In this document: in pieces, positions 1 through 28,100 of the stretch
Layout: each line of letters starts with the position of its first letter
Numbering within the stretch: position 1 is the stretch's first letter
NCBI GenBank assembly: GCA_031213475.1
Contig: JARUPZ010000006.1
Span: 310,001-374,000, forward strand
Origin: Nereocystis luetkeana
Taxonomy: Eukaryota > Sar > Phaeophyceae > Laminariales > Laminariaceae
DNA: 64,000 nucleotides
Reading direction: 5' to 3'
Translations under genes and position numbers: made by a program
The notes under the pieces: model-generated
Database searches by the model: none
Told to the model about the DNA's origin: nothing
Seen by the model: the letters and a program-made list of their open reading frames with translations, nothing else

Positions 1-290
1 CACCGCAACTGCACCGACATGTTAAGGGACAACTACAGTACTGTTGTATGAATACTTGGAGTGATTAATTCATCGATTATTGCGGGAGTTGGACGGTCGT
101 TTTCAGTATGAGCCCTGTTGGGTGCACAGTGTTGCCTCTTGCCCTATGTTGTCCGCCCCGCTTTTTTTTGTTGTGGTGCGTGGTAGGTTAGTGTTTTCGT
201 TGTTGTTGGGATTGAGGGTGGCTCCACCCGGTGCATGGCGCCACTTGCTGAGCGTAACGAACACGTGTGTTCGGCTGCTGTGGTGTGCAG

Positions 291-1469
291 GTGAAGTTCG
301 AGATCCCATATTTCACGGTGAGCGGGATCCAGGTCCGATACCTCAAGATCATCGAGAAGAGCGGGTACCAGGCGTTGCCCTGGGTGAGGTGAGCGTTTCC
401 CTTCGATTTGGTGGCCGGCTCTTTTTCCTGCGCGTGGGTGCCGTAAACCTTTACCCGTACTATGTAGTACGTACCGGGTAGGCGCTACTGTAAACCAGTA
501 CCTGGTATGTACGAGGTACGTTCTACTGTAAACCGTTGATTTTACGGCAGTAGGTCCTACTGCTGTAGTCAGTAGGTTATGTTATAAATGAGTGTGTTGT
601 GCTGTGTGTAGTGTAAGTCAGCAGATTGTACCGTAACCCAATAGGTTTTACTGTACCTCGGCTACCGTTGCAGTAAGCATGCGTGACTCAGTCGAAAAGC
701 AGCTTGAGGACTCACGGTGGGATACATAGCGCCCTCCGTTCTGTTGGTGCCGTATGAATCGCAGCTGTATGTTATACCTGCAGAATGGTGTTCTGGTATT
801 ACGTAATTCTTTGAGTGTATCTGGGTTGCTGGCGTGTGTATGCTCTGCCTGTCGTATCCAGTACGATGGCATGGTATTGTAATGTCTGTCTGCAACGTAG
901 TGTTCTCATGTGTCGTAGTTTTTGTGACCACAAAGCTTGTATCTCTCGAGGACGAAGAAATAGCACAGACACTGGGGTATACTGGATGTCGACGGGCGGA
1001 AAGACCGGTTTAATGTTGAGAACACACACAGGACAGGCACGACACGGCACAGCGCGTTCAGCCCATCCCGGTCTACTCATCTAGAGTTGCTGCTGTTGCT
1101 GGTGCTGCTGCTCCTGCTGCTGGCATCTTGCCGGCCGTGACTGCTTCGCGAGTTGTGGTTGAGTATGATTGGGTATGTATCGCCGAGTTTTTCGAGCCGC
1201 TCGCGAGGTTTGATTGGGTATCATATAGCTGAAATTTGACGTTGCACATGTTAAGTTTAGGCATGCTGCTATAAAGCGCCCATCGTAACCCTCCCACGGT
1301 GTGTTCGGCCAAACTTCTTACGACGGTGGTACACTATGGAAGGTCAACTTGTGAGCAGGATAATGAAAAGACTCTGCTCTCCATCTCTCCTTCCTGACAT
1401 TGACTCGTATTTCTGCGTTGCTGCAGGTATATCACGCAAAACGGCGACTACCAGCTGAGGATGACGTAG
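291..1469 (+). CDS. AP1M: AP-1 complex subunit mu, C-terminal two exons (partial)
   Basis: Medium (mu) chain of the clathrin adaptor AP-1, which sorts cargo at the trans-Golgi and endosomes; this part is the end of the mu-homology domain that binds tyrosine-based sorting signals. Exon 291-388 reads VKFEIPYFTVSGIQVRYLKI and continues to the end of YQALPWV; intron 389-1426 (GT-AG, phase 2); exon 1427-1469 reads R-YITQNGDYQLRMT then TAG. The 46 residues match the extreme C-terminus of eukaryotic AP-1 mu almost exactly, except that the family usually ends QLRTQ or similar. Upstream exons are outside the window; bases 1-290 look like intron. The next gene on the same strand starts 2.5 kb downstream. 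An AP-2/3/4 mu is unlikely because the motif VSGIQVRYLKIIEKSGYQ is characteristic of AP-1. Confidence 0.95.
389..1426 (+). other. Intron of AP-1 mu gene
   Basis: 1,038-bp intron with GT donor and a CTGCAG acceptor. It contains a degenerate TACCTGG/ACGAGGTAC micro-repeat cluster near 480-530. I see no gene in it; short open frames here have no family resemblance. Confidence 0.85.
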
Positions 1470-4015
1470 CCTAGGGCCAGGCCAGAGAAAGTAATTTGAG
1501 CATGAGGGTATGGGTGTTTCCTATATTGCGGGATGGCGGATGATTGCTGCCCTCTTCATGTCGGGGGTGGGGGCGCCAAGGCACGTCGAAGGCGTTGCAT
1601 TTTTGTGGGTGGGGTTGCTGCTGGATGGAAGGTTTTGTGGCAGCCAGTTGCAGATGTGGCTGTTCGAGCAAGGAAGCATTTGAAGGTGGCTTGCCACCAC
1701 ACCCCAGGTTTTGTTGTTGTTCTAAATACCGGGTGTGTGTGCTTTGTACCAAGTCGAGCGCAGCCTCATGCAAGGATGACCTATCGACCGACCTACCGAT
1801 CGTACTTTACCGACGGCGTGGGGGTACAACTGTCGCCCAAGCCTGGGGGGATTCCGTTGCAGGTCCGCGTAGCCTTTGCTCACAACTTGCATCACACCCG
1901 CGGGAGTTGTCCGCGGCGGTAACCACGACGCCCATTCGCCACACGTAGCTTCGTATGATATCTCCATCTCCACCAATGGCCTCACCTCCGCCAACGAGGG
2001 TTCCGAGGCAGTGCAAGAAGGGGGGGGGGGGGGGGGGGCTACGTGGTGCAGTTCTGAACGCCTTTTTTTTCAAGTGTTCAGCTCCAGGAGAAAGAGGGCG
2101 AAGAACATATTAACCCTTGGAACCCAGAGATGACATCTGATGTGACAGCGAGCGACCAAAAAAACAGTGGGAAGCGCATACATGCGGTGTACCAACCGTC
2201 TAGCGCGAGTCGCAGCAGTACGAGGAGTAGTCATGCTGCGTGAGTGTGACCGACGCATTTTTTTCCTCATACAAAAGTTGTTTTTCATCCCGTTTTTTGT
2301 TTTTTGTTTTCACCCGTCTTTTATCTCTCCCTCCGAGTCTCAACTCCCTCCTATTATTTTTAGTCGTAACTCAAATTTGGGGTCACACAGATGGCAGCAC
2401 AGGTGGCCAGGACCCCCCCCTCCCCTTGTTATGTGGGCGTAAAAATAAAATAGTTGAGACGTTTTTTGCGGTTATCAAGTGTCAAGCTCCGGATCGACCG
2501 CTTCGCTTATCTTGGGTAGCCGTCGATCGCTTCTGCGTGTGTTCATTTTGAGCCGTGTTTCTTAAACCCAACTTCCTTCCTCGACTGAAAGCTGACATTT
2601 TATTTTATTTTTCAACATCACTTTTACCCTCGGCGATCTTCTGGACAAACCGTGGTCACTGGTGTCGTCCCTTTTCCCCCCCGGCACTTGCCTTTATTTT
2701 TTGTCGCGCATAGGGTTCAGCATTCCCAGTGCTTGTCAATTTTCATCGAATGTAGCTAACTCGCGCTCTCGCGCTTTCCGCTAATCATTTTTTTAATGCA
2801 AGAAAAAGTCCCTACGAGCATGCATTCGGTGAGACTTGAACCCACGAAATTGATATTGATCGGCACGCGGACCACCTACCAAGCCACCGTAAATCACATG
2901 AAACTCTTACTGTGTGGCTATTGTGACAGTCCTTTCGGAAACAGGCCGATTGGAATGTATCTATAAAGGTAGTATTAATAGGAAATTGAGACCATTTGAC
3001 CAAACATCCGATTTCAGTACGTACGCTCCGCTTTGCACGCGGCGGGCGCGGCCGAGGCCGCCACTGGCAGGGTCGGGGGGGGCGAGCAAGGTGACGCGCG
3101 TCCAGCAAACAGCGCACCGAGAGGTGGACCTCATCTCAAATGAAATCGTTTTCGGCTCAAAAGGTAGTACTAAATCGACTTCAAAACTGCTGAGCGTGAA
3201 CTTCCATGGGTCATCCTTGTACATATATTTTGTTCGGGGGTGTGCGGCAAGAAATATGTCATGGTGACTTGATTTTGGTGACAGGAGCCAGGTGGAGCAG
3301 CGTGCAAGCCTTGGAATTGCACCCCGAACGAGCAAGTTCGTGGTCACTCCAAGACTAGCAGTAAGCTTGAACCTCGACGAAGATATGGGGCTGATGTGAG
3401 AACGGGATTTGGGCGGGTACGGTATGAAGACACAACACATTCCGTAGGTATAACGGTATTCATACTGGTTGTACTGGTTGTACTGGTGGTAAGTGCTAAA
3501 AAACCCACGTGTTCACACCCTGATTAGGCGCATTTCCCACTTCATCTAGGGTGCCAGTTGGAGCGGGAATGGGTGGACCCTAGAGCTCTACGAGAATGGG
3601 ATATCCAATGCGAGCTCGTGGCACTGGAACCTGGGTGACAATGGATCCAGGATCCAAAAGATTGGGATTAAAATGTATCCTCCCCGGTCACGAACGCCCT
3701 TTGCAACTCCCACACAAGAGTATTTTTTCTCGCATCATGTCCAGCAGCGCTGCTTGTCTCCACGCCTCAGTCCTCGTTACCCATCTTGCTGGCTAGATTG
3801 CAATCGTACGTGGACGGAGGTGGGGCTTCACGGGCGTTTTTGTGGGTACTAGCTGTGAGCTTGGAGTAAGTAGGGCTCGAGACCGGTCGTATTTTTCATC
3901 GACCAAATAATAGCAGGTCCTCTTCCCGCCTATTACAGTCTTGCGGCAACTTGTCTGGCCTTGGTTCCGAGGTGGCTAGCTTGTCGGGCCTGGCGTTGCC
4001 TCGAACTGCTGCACC
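1470..4015. other. Intergenic spacer AP-1 mu to gamma-tubulin
   Basis: No recognisable gene. It contains a 19-base G run at 2020-2038, a pyrimidine-rich block at about 2290-2460 that recurs inside a MITE at about 59588-59768, and a tRNA-derived SINE on the minus strand at about 2600-2893. The gamma-tubulin promoter and 5' UTR must lie at its right end, but I cannot point to a TATA box or initiator with confidence. Confidence 0.6.
2600..2893 (-). mobile_element. tRNA-derived SINE, copy A
   Basis: On the minus strand the 5' end (2893 downward) has an RNA polymerase III A-box-like TGGCTTGGTAGGTGG and, about 40 nt later, a B-box-like GGGTTCAAGTCTCACC, as in a tRNA gene. It is followed by a roughly 200-bp unique body and an A/T-rich tail near 2600. 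A second copy on the plus strand at 17881-18197 shares head, body and tail; copy A lacks about 30 bp of the tail segment. There is no full tRNA cloverleaf, so this is a retroposon and not a working tRNA gene. Confidence 0.72.
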
Positions 4016-20694
<16,679 letters not shown>

Positions 20695-21541
20695 CCTGAT
20701 GTCTCTTTGTCTACCATAGGCCGTGTCTACTATAAATACTGGTACTTGCTAGGGGAACCGTTTATAGCTACCTGGTGTATACGTATATACCTGGTACGTA
20801 CAGTAGTAAAATTCTTGGGCGGCCCCTGTCTGGCTGTTGCGTGTCGAACGGTAACATCGAGCTCGGTTTCGGTGGGTGTGTGATCGTCCAAATCGCTTCG
20901 CTGGCTGTGATGTGGTTTGTTGCTTTATGATTATGACTACTGTCCACTGTCCACTGTCTGTTGTACGATACCTACTGACTTACTTGTCTACGCTTTCACG
21001 AAAGCTTCTGTGTAGCTAAAATACGAACTGCACGAAAACTGACGTCAAGAGTGTACTGTTTTTGCGATGAGGTCGACGCTGGAACGGCGAACGCGCGCTT
21101 GCGTGTGTGCTGATTGGGAGCTGGGGTGTACTGCCGCTGTGACTGCAATGCGCTTTCATCAGTATCAAGAGCTCGCCTGTGCGCCTGTGTGCCTCTGTGC
21201 GTGTGTGAGATTGAAGGAAATCACGTGCTGCTTAGTTGAGTAGTGGTTTCTCTGAGGCCTATGAGGCCTATGAAGTACCCAAACGGGGTCACCAAGGAGT
21301 AGTTTTCTCTCTGCAACTGTTGGGGTCAGGGTCGTTGTTCTCGGAAAGCTTGTTTTGCCAGAATTTCCATATTCGTGGAATAACTCCAATTAATTATGTG
21401 AAATTTAACAATTCAACAGAGGGCAAACTATCAGGAAAGTTAAATTTCACAAATTTGGAACTTGTTTCTCGAAAATGGGGAAAAAAAAAGTCTCCGATAA
21501 CAACGGCCCTCAGTCACTGAGGGAGCTCTCTCTCCCTGTAC

Positions 21542-21668
21542 TATTACGGGGGATCATAGTAAATAGGACCTACGGTAGACACAAAAACCTATATAGTTAC
21601 CTGTTTTTTCTAACAATATCTGGTCTTATTTACTACCCTGGTACCTGGTATGGTGTCCCCAGTGTTAC
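21542..21668. mobile_element. Mariner-like MITE copy 6, right end interrupted
   Basis: Left end TTACGGGGGATCATAGTAAA is intact. In the right inverted repeat, TTACTA-TGGTCCCCC is split by CCCTGGTACCTGGTA, a 15-bp insertion bounded by TA on both sides. Confidence 0.88.
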
Positions 21669-22064
21669 TGTTATTATGGGTACCTCACTTACTTACTGTA
21701 TGTAGTCACTGCCAAGCACTGACTTTGAGAAAAATGAAAAGTGCACCCCGATGGACTATTAATAGGTACCAGTATGATACTGCTGATGCGTAAACACAAA
21801 TGGTGGTCAAAAGATCAGGCATGCCTTATTGAATGATTTCCATGAATTTCCCATATTTCTGCATACCAGGTATATGGCTCATCAGAGTGGAACGCATGCC
21901 TTATTGGGTGTGCCTCAATGGGCACATAGCTGCTCAGTTGAAGAGCCCCCCCCCCCCCCCCGTCAGTTTACCAGGTGTTTCTTGTGATTTCCGTCCGCAG
22001 TAAATCTCAGACCAGTACGAAAAAGAAAAACGAAGCGCACATTGACTCGATTTTCTGACGCCAA

Positions 22065-22215
22065 TTCTTGAACCCGACTTCTGCCATTGTTTACCCCGAC
22101 TATCGCGGTTCTAGACCCCGATTTTTTTTTGCGATTCTTGATCCCGATTATCGCGATTCTCGAACCCAGTTGGTGGTTGGTGCGATGCTTGACCCCGATC
22201 ACCTTGATTCTTGTA
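22065..22215. repeat. Degenerate ~35-bp tandem repeat
   Basis: Four or five units of the type CCCCGATTATCGCGATTCTTGA in the spacer 3' of gamma-tubulin. Confidence 0.75.
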
Positions 22216-25140
22216 CGTACGCAATGAAGACGTTTTCCCTGGTTTGCCATATAATTGCTGCGCTCAACCTCATCGTCCCACGGTTGAACGCAAGGCGATT
22301 GACCCGAGCCTCAGTCGTTGGTGTAACCGCTCTGAGCGACCGGAATCCACGTACATGGTGCTGTGCCATGCTGCGTCATCCGACAGTGACACGACACACT
22401 GTCCACGCCCCATCGTTCTCCTCGTCCCCTGGTTTCGAGGGATGGGCATGGATGTCAAGAGCTCCCACAGTTACCTGGGTTTGACTATTTATTAATACAG
22501 TATGTCTCTATCCGAAAATCACCTGCTTTTGGTTCCCAAGGGCGTGTTCTTGGCCGCCTTCACAGCCTTTAACCCCTCGAGGCTGCACTCCCAATTCGGA
22601 TACATTACCTGTAGTTAGAGTCAGGGAATGGCCTACCAGGTATTCGTTAACGTACAGTGCAGTACTGAAATGTTTGTTCCTGGAGCATCCATGCCTCCAT
22701 TCAGCCTTGAATGTGAATGCCTAGGGAACAGCAGGGTAAAACATATCGTTGGCGCTGCTCTACCTTAGTAATATACCTTGAAACAGTCCGAGACCCGAGC
22801 GCTCGTACGTTATATTGATGTACATCGATGGCCACGCGCTATTGTAATTTAAGGAAAAATTCATGTGCGTCGAGGGGAAGATGAGCCTCCAGTCTAAAGC
22901 CTCGAGAACCCCACTCTCCGGAACGCCTCCGGACAAGACCGAAGCATATCAACCTGGAAAATATCCGCAAGCGAGCGACTACAGCAACCTTCAGAGAAGA
23001 CCCTCGCGATCTCCATTCCCTCCCTTCAACTGTGACGGAAAGTTCACTCGTGTCGTGCATCGCCCGCCAGAGTAATAGGTACCTCAGGGGGGCTCAAACG
23101 AATCCATGATCCAACACTCCCATTTCTTCAGATTCGGCCCTCCGGGGGGCGGGTTAGCCACACAAAGAGCAAGTGATGCGCTGATTATTAGGGGATGGTT
23201 GATATTAATCCCCTCCCCCAAGAACGCCTGGAGATTTATGTATAACCGACAGCGCATATATCCTCTTTTAGCCGTTGGAGGGACGACTGCTTCACCAAAG
23301 ATGAAATCGATGCTGCTTGTAGACTCGCAGATAGGTTTCGTTGTGCATGTGTAAAGGGGGCAGTACGCTACATTTGTTTGTGTCTGGAAGCTTGTATAGC
23401 GATACGCCAACATATGTGTGTCGGCTCTCCAGCGGGGGAGGGTAGTTCTGACTGGACATATTTCTATTTTTTGGGCACCCTCGGGTACCTGGTACTTCTT
23501 TTTCGCTTTCACTTGGAGCTTGCAAATCACATCGTTCATATCTTGGTGTGAGGATTGGCAACAACTTCCTCGTACCAGGAAGGTAGACACGAATGTCCAC
23601 ATTAAAATATTGAGGGGTGCACTATAGGGAAAGCACTGCAACGCATACTGTTGGCGCTGGCATTGCAGTTAGTACCGCTGTGCCGCTGTGGCACTCGAAC
23701 ATCGCATTTTCAAGCGCAGTCAAAAGCCGAAAAGGCCGTCGTTGCAGTTTGCAAACTTTTTGTCGTCGAAGCACCCGGTATACTACGTACCAGTATAAAA
23801 GTGGTTAAATCATGGCTGTCAATAGCACAGGAGCAGTACACATAATCAAAGCACGAGCCTTGTCCCAGCGTGGACAAAAAGTTGGAACATACTTTGCTTC
23901 AAACGTTATAATGCTATATAACCCAAATCCCGACCGCCTGGGACAAAACCTCGGAATGTTTCCGGGAACTTCTCAAAAAGTTATCGGAACGTTCTCTGAA
24001 AGAAGCTGTAAATGACGAGTTTGTGGGAATGACAACCATGTTTTGCCAAACTGGGCCAAGCCGTAACATACTGCTGCAAAGCACCAGCAAGCATAAAGTT
24101 GTCGCGGTTCAAGGTGACAGACACGGCATATGTATGAGGAGACTTATGAAACAGCGAGTGGGACGAGTTCCATGCAACCGTCAGCTCCAACCGCCAACTC
24201 CACAGCAGTGAGAAACAGTGTGTTGTTATTGTGATATTGCGGTTCATGACAACAGCGCCGACACTGCCTTCCTGAGTATCTCATGGTGTTGTCCACGTCA
24301 CATCGCCTCATTTCCACCGGAAATACCAGCCAAACCGGTCAAAACTCCACCAAATTCCAAGCAGAAAAAGCGACATACCTGGTACCAACTAACTGATTCG
24401 CCGTTTCACCTTGAAAAAAAAAAACAATTCTTGAAAAAAAAAAAGAAAACGCGATCGTTGGGCAGCGGAGATGCCACCACTTTGCCGGCAAATCGAAGGA
24501 CTGCAACTGAGCAAGTACTCTAAGAGGGTCGATGGCCTGCGTCAAGGCGGTTTTCTCCTTCCGCTCTTCGTACATATGCACCGATTTCGCCGCACAACCC
24601 TCCGGCCCGCCACGCGACATGACAAGACCGGACAGGGCAACTGGCCCATCCGAACCATCCGGCATGCAACTACAGCACACCCGTCCGCATGCACCACTTT
24701 CGGCACATAGAGGAACCCCAATCCCCAACCCGCGCCCTCGCCCCTTCCGACTCTACAGAAAACCCGGCGGAGCACCTGGTCAACCAGAAGCTCTCCGACA
24801 TGTGATAGCACACACTGCGTCTACGACGGCATGGGAGAAAGCGTCGACAGGCTATACGGCCAAAGCCAAAGCTGCCCTCGACACGGTAAAAATGCTGCCC
24901 CCCTTTGCACCGCACGCACGAAGCGCTCGAGACCGCTTCCTCTCCCCTACCCCCTTGATGCGACGCGCCCAAAACCTCTCATGCTTGGTGCAAACAATGT
25001 CTCCCAGGTCGACGAAAACCCAACGTGCTCGTCCCGGCAATGTAGGGAAGCGAGGGTCTATGGTCATACGACTACGGCCATGCACGACCTGAGAAACTTC
25101 CGCCCCCCCCGCGCCCTCCGCTCCCGCTAATACGAAGTGG

Positions 25141-28100
25141 TTACTCGTCATCTTCTTCGGTCTCCTCATCGTCGTCCTCGTCATCGTCCTCATCCTCATC
25201 CTCGTCATCGTCGCCTGCTGGCGTGAAGGAGTACCTAGGTTCTTGGGAATAAATCTTGCCGTACTCTAGGGGCAGCCCCTTAGCCTCTCGCACGTCTCTC
25301 GCCAGTGCCTCATCCCTCGCCCATTCCTGGCCAAGCCAAGCCCAATCAGTCACGACAGTCAGGCAGTCATTGTCAGGAAATCCCGATATTTGCGATGGTG
25401 TGATGGTGTGATGTTGTCATGCTGCCATATGTCAGCTGTCAGCTGTCACCAGTTCGTCGCCACTAGCGTAATAGCAGAGAGACTACTGCGACTACTACTG
25501 CGGTGTTTTGAGGGTATTCGATTCAAGTCGGAATGGAATATGTACGACCGATTGTCGGAAGGAAAACAAAATAATAATGATGAATAATGATAACAAAAAA
25601 AACAAGTCATGTCGCAATCAATTACCCGGTACCTGGTAGTGTTTATTACGTTGCCATTTACTCTATTAAATAGTAGGTGTGATGTTATCTACTAGGGTTT
25701 TTAGGTATGCTATTAATATCATGTTGACATCCCATGGTGTTGCCATTCTACAGTAAATTGACACCATCATATGTACCAGGTACACAATATGTATGATGCG
25801 GACGTGTTAGGATGTTGACATCTGGGCGTGCTGCCATCCGTTAAGCGCTATGAGTCATCATGTTGTAATCAATAACTACATGACAGTATGGTATTGTCGT
25901 GTTTTCATCTACTACAGTAGTAATAGCTTACTGTACGGGTTGTTTTGGTCGCAAAACGCTAATGGACTATGATATCATGATATCTGCCTCGCAGAAGGTG
26001 CAGAGCGACGACAAAGTTCACGTCAACGCCCTTCCTGCTGTGGCGGAAAGAGCGAGGGAGCACCATCGTCACAGCGTCACACCGCCACATCCCAAGATGA
26101 CACTGCGGTTTGGCCCCTTAACTGGACAACCTACACTAAAACCAACACAATGAGGCCGGAAGAGGTATCTGCGGGACCAAAAGATCGGTATACTACAAAT
26201 AACATATTTGTTCACACCCTCACTCCCTTCACCCATCACTTGCGCGAAGCGGTGCTCCGCATTGGCCCGCAATTCCGGAACGTCGTGAGTTATGCCGCAT
26301 CCTCACCTTGATGCCCGTTTCCGGTCCGTAGCCTAGCCCGATGATCAGAATCGCTGCGCTCGAGACCCACGTGACCGCCATGATTCCCTCCCACCCCTCT
26401 CGCTTGTAGTTCGGCCCCATGTTGAAAAGGTACGCCTTGTTCTGTGTAGCGGTTGCGATCTCATAAGATTAGTCCAAATGTATACTGGCTCAACTGCTAT
26501 ACATCAGCTGTGAATTAGACCGATTCAGTGCTCAAACGTACTATTAATAATACCAGGTACTTACCAGCACTTTATAGTTCTACAAATTGTAGGTAATCCC
26601 TTGAGGACTCTGTACATGATATTACTTGGAATTAGAGTAATATGCACGTTTAACGACAGTGCACATCTAAAAGGGTTAATAGTACCTTATCTGCCATTCA
26701 GAATTGCAGAATCCCATCGTTTTGGCGAGCTGCGTGATACGTATATTAAGCCGTGCGGTTGCGATTAGCGTAAGAAGCCTGTGTCAGCGTGTCAGCACGC
26801 CGTCGAAAGAAGGAGACCAAAAGAAGCGCGCACTAACTGTAAGAACGTTCCAAGAATACTCCAGCATCACGTCAGGTGGAAGGGACTACACGGGGAAGCG
26901 TTAACGGGGGGACGGTTTTGAAGAGGGGTGCCGCGTGGGCGTATAATCGTTCAACAATTTCGTCGTGAATATGAACGAGGTGCATGCATTGGTTGATAAT
27001 ACTGTAGGTAAAACTGTAGGCGCCACATTGGCACATTGGCACAGGCCGCGTATACTGCACTGAAATACAGCTATGGACAGTAACAGATAGTATAGTGAAC
27101 GCTAGCGACGGCGTTAGTCTTGTGTGCTTGTTGGGGCTGCAAGCAACTTACCAGTAGATGTGAGTGATACCAAGCTAGTCGGGTTTCTGGTTGCAAAAAG
27201 AGGCCACCAGCCCGAGAAAAGCGGCTGCTCTGATGCTACAAGTTATGCTTCTATATGACGATGCTGCCGTGATGCTATGGTGCTGTGACGTGATGCTAGC
27301 AATAGTCGATATGACGCTGTTATGCCAGGATGCTCCTATATCACGCTGTCGTGGTTGAATGATGCTGTGAGGCCGTGCTGCGATTAGATATGATGCGGTG
27401 AGGCCATGATGCTCTCTGGAGCGACGCAATCGTGGGGGCAGCTGACCCTAAATACCTCAACGTGTTCCCTTTCATGAAAAAGGGTCTACTCGTATCTACT
27501 GCTGTACATCTAATAGGGTCAAAGAGAGTCGTATCCGGGTCTACTACATTAATATATAGTATTAACCCCTTTAAAACCGCAGTCCCGTTTTGGGGGCAAA
27601 CTACTTGAAATATGAGTGGTTTGTCCCCAAAACGGGACTGCGGTTCTAGAAGGGTTAATAGTCGTTTAGACTACTCGAGGTATAATGCCAGAATTTTTTT
27701 TAGCCTCTCCTCCAACTACGTTTTTTTTATGGGTTACTGGGAGAACAATGACGACGACAATAACAAAATAGGGCACCGTACCGTTAGGTCCGGCTGGTCT
27801 ACCGGCTGGTCTACCAGGGTATGAATAGCAGGGTTGGGTATGGCAAGGTGATAGGGTATGATCGTGGAGGGTATCGTGTGGTCTCGTAGGGTAATACATG
27901 ATACAAGAGGGTCTACGAGTACCCGGGTCTATGATAGAGATTGTGTCGCATGATGCCAGCGAAAGTATCCCAGGTACGTAGCATCGATCGCGCGGATTGG
28001 TGTCGATCGCTTGCCATCGCTCACTGGTACTACCGCATGTGCACCGAAAAAACACCCCATTCGTCAACAAACGTGTACTACTGCTCTATATATACACTAC

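Larger units (their letters stand above)
20695..25140. other. Convergent spacer gamma-tubulin / NDUFB11-like
   Basis: No gene I can recognise in 4.4 kb. It holds MITE copy 6, a degenerate CCCGATTATCGCGATTCTTG tandem repeat (22065-22215), a copy of the 12805-type repeat near 25000 and A-rich or C-rich runs. Open frames at 22863-23075 (+), 23084-23641 (-) and 24532-25092 (+) have no family resemblance and no partner exons. The 3' UTRs of both flanking genes must lie at its edges. Confidence 0.6.

Noticed and set aside
22863-23075. 70-codon open frame with coding-like composition
   Set aside because: No similarity I recognise and no splice-linked neighbours.
23084-23641. 185-codon open frame on the minus strand starting MQCFPYSAPL
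   Set aside because: Single long frame without recognisable motifs, and a TACCTGG micro-insertion lies within it; no partner exon. Cannot be excluded as an unknown gene, but not supported.
24532-25092. 186-codon open frame on the plus strand
   Set aside because: Its C-terminal part is a copy of the dispersed repeat also seen at 12805 and 13315; composition is Pro/Arg/Thr-rich noise.
25327-25353. Upstream in-frame extension of the last NDUFB11 exon (TDWAWLGQ)
   Set aside because: The AG at 25327-25328 (minus) followed by EWARDEA gives an ungapped join to YGPETGIK, as in homologues; no AG acceptor exists that would include the extension.
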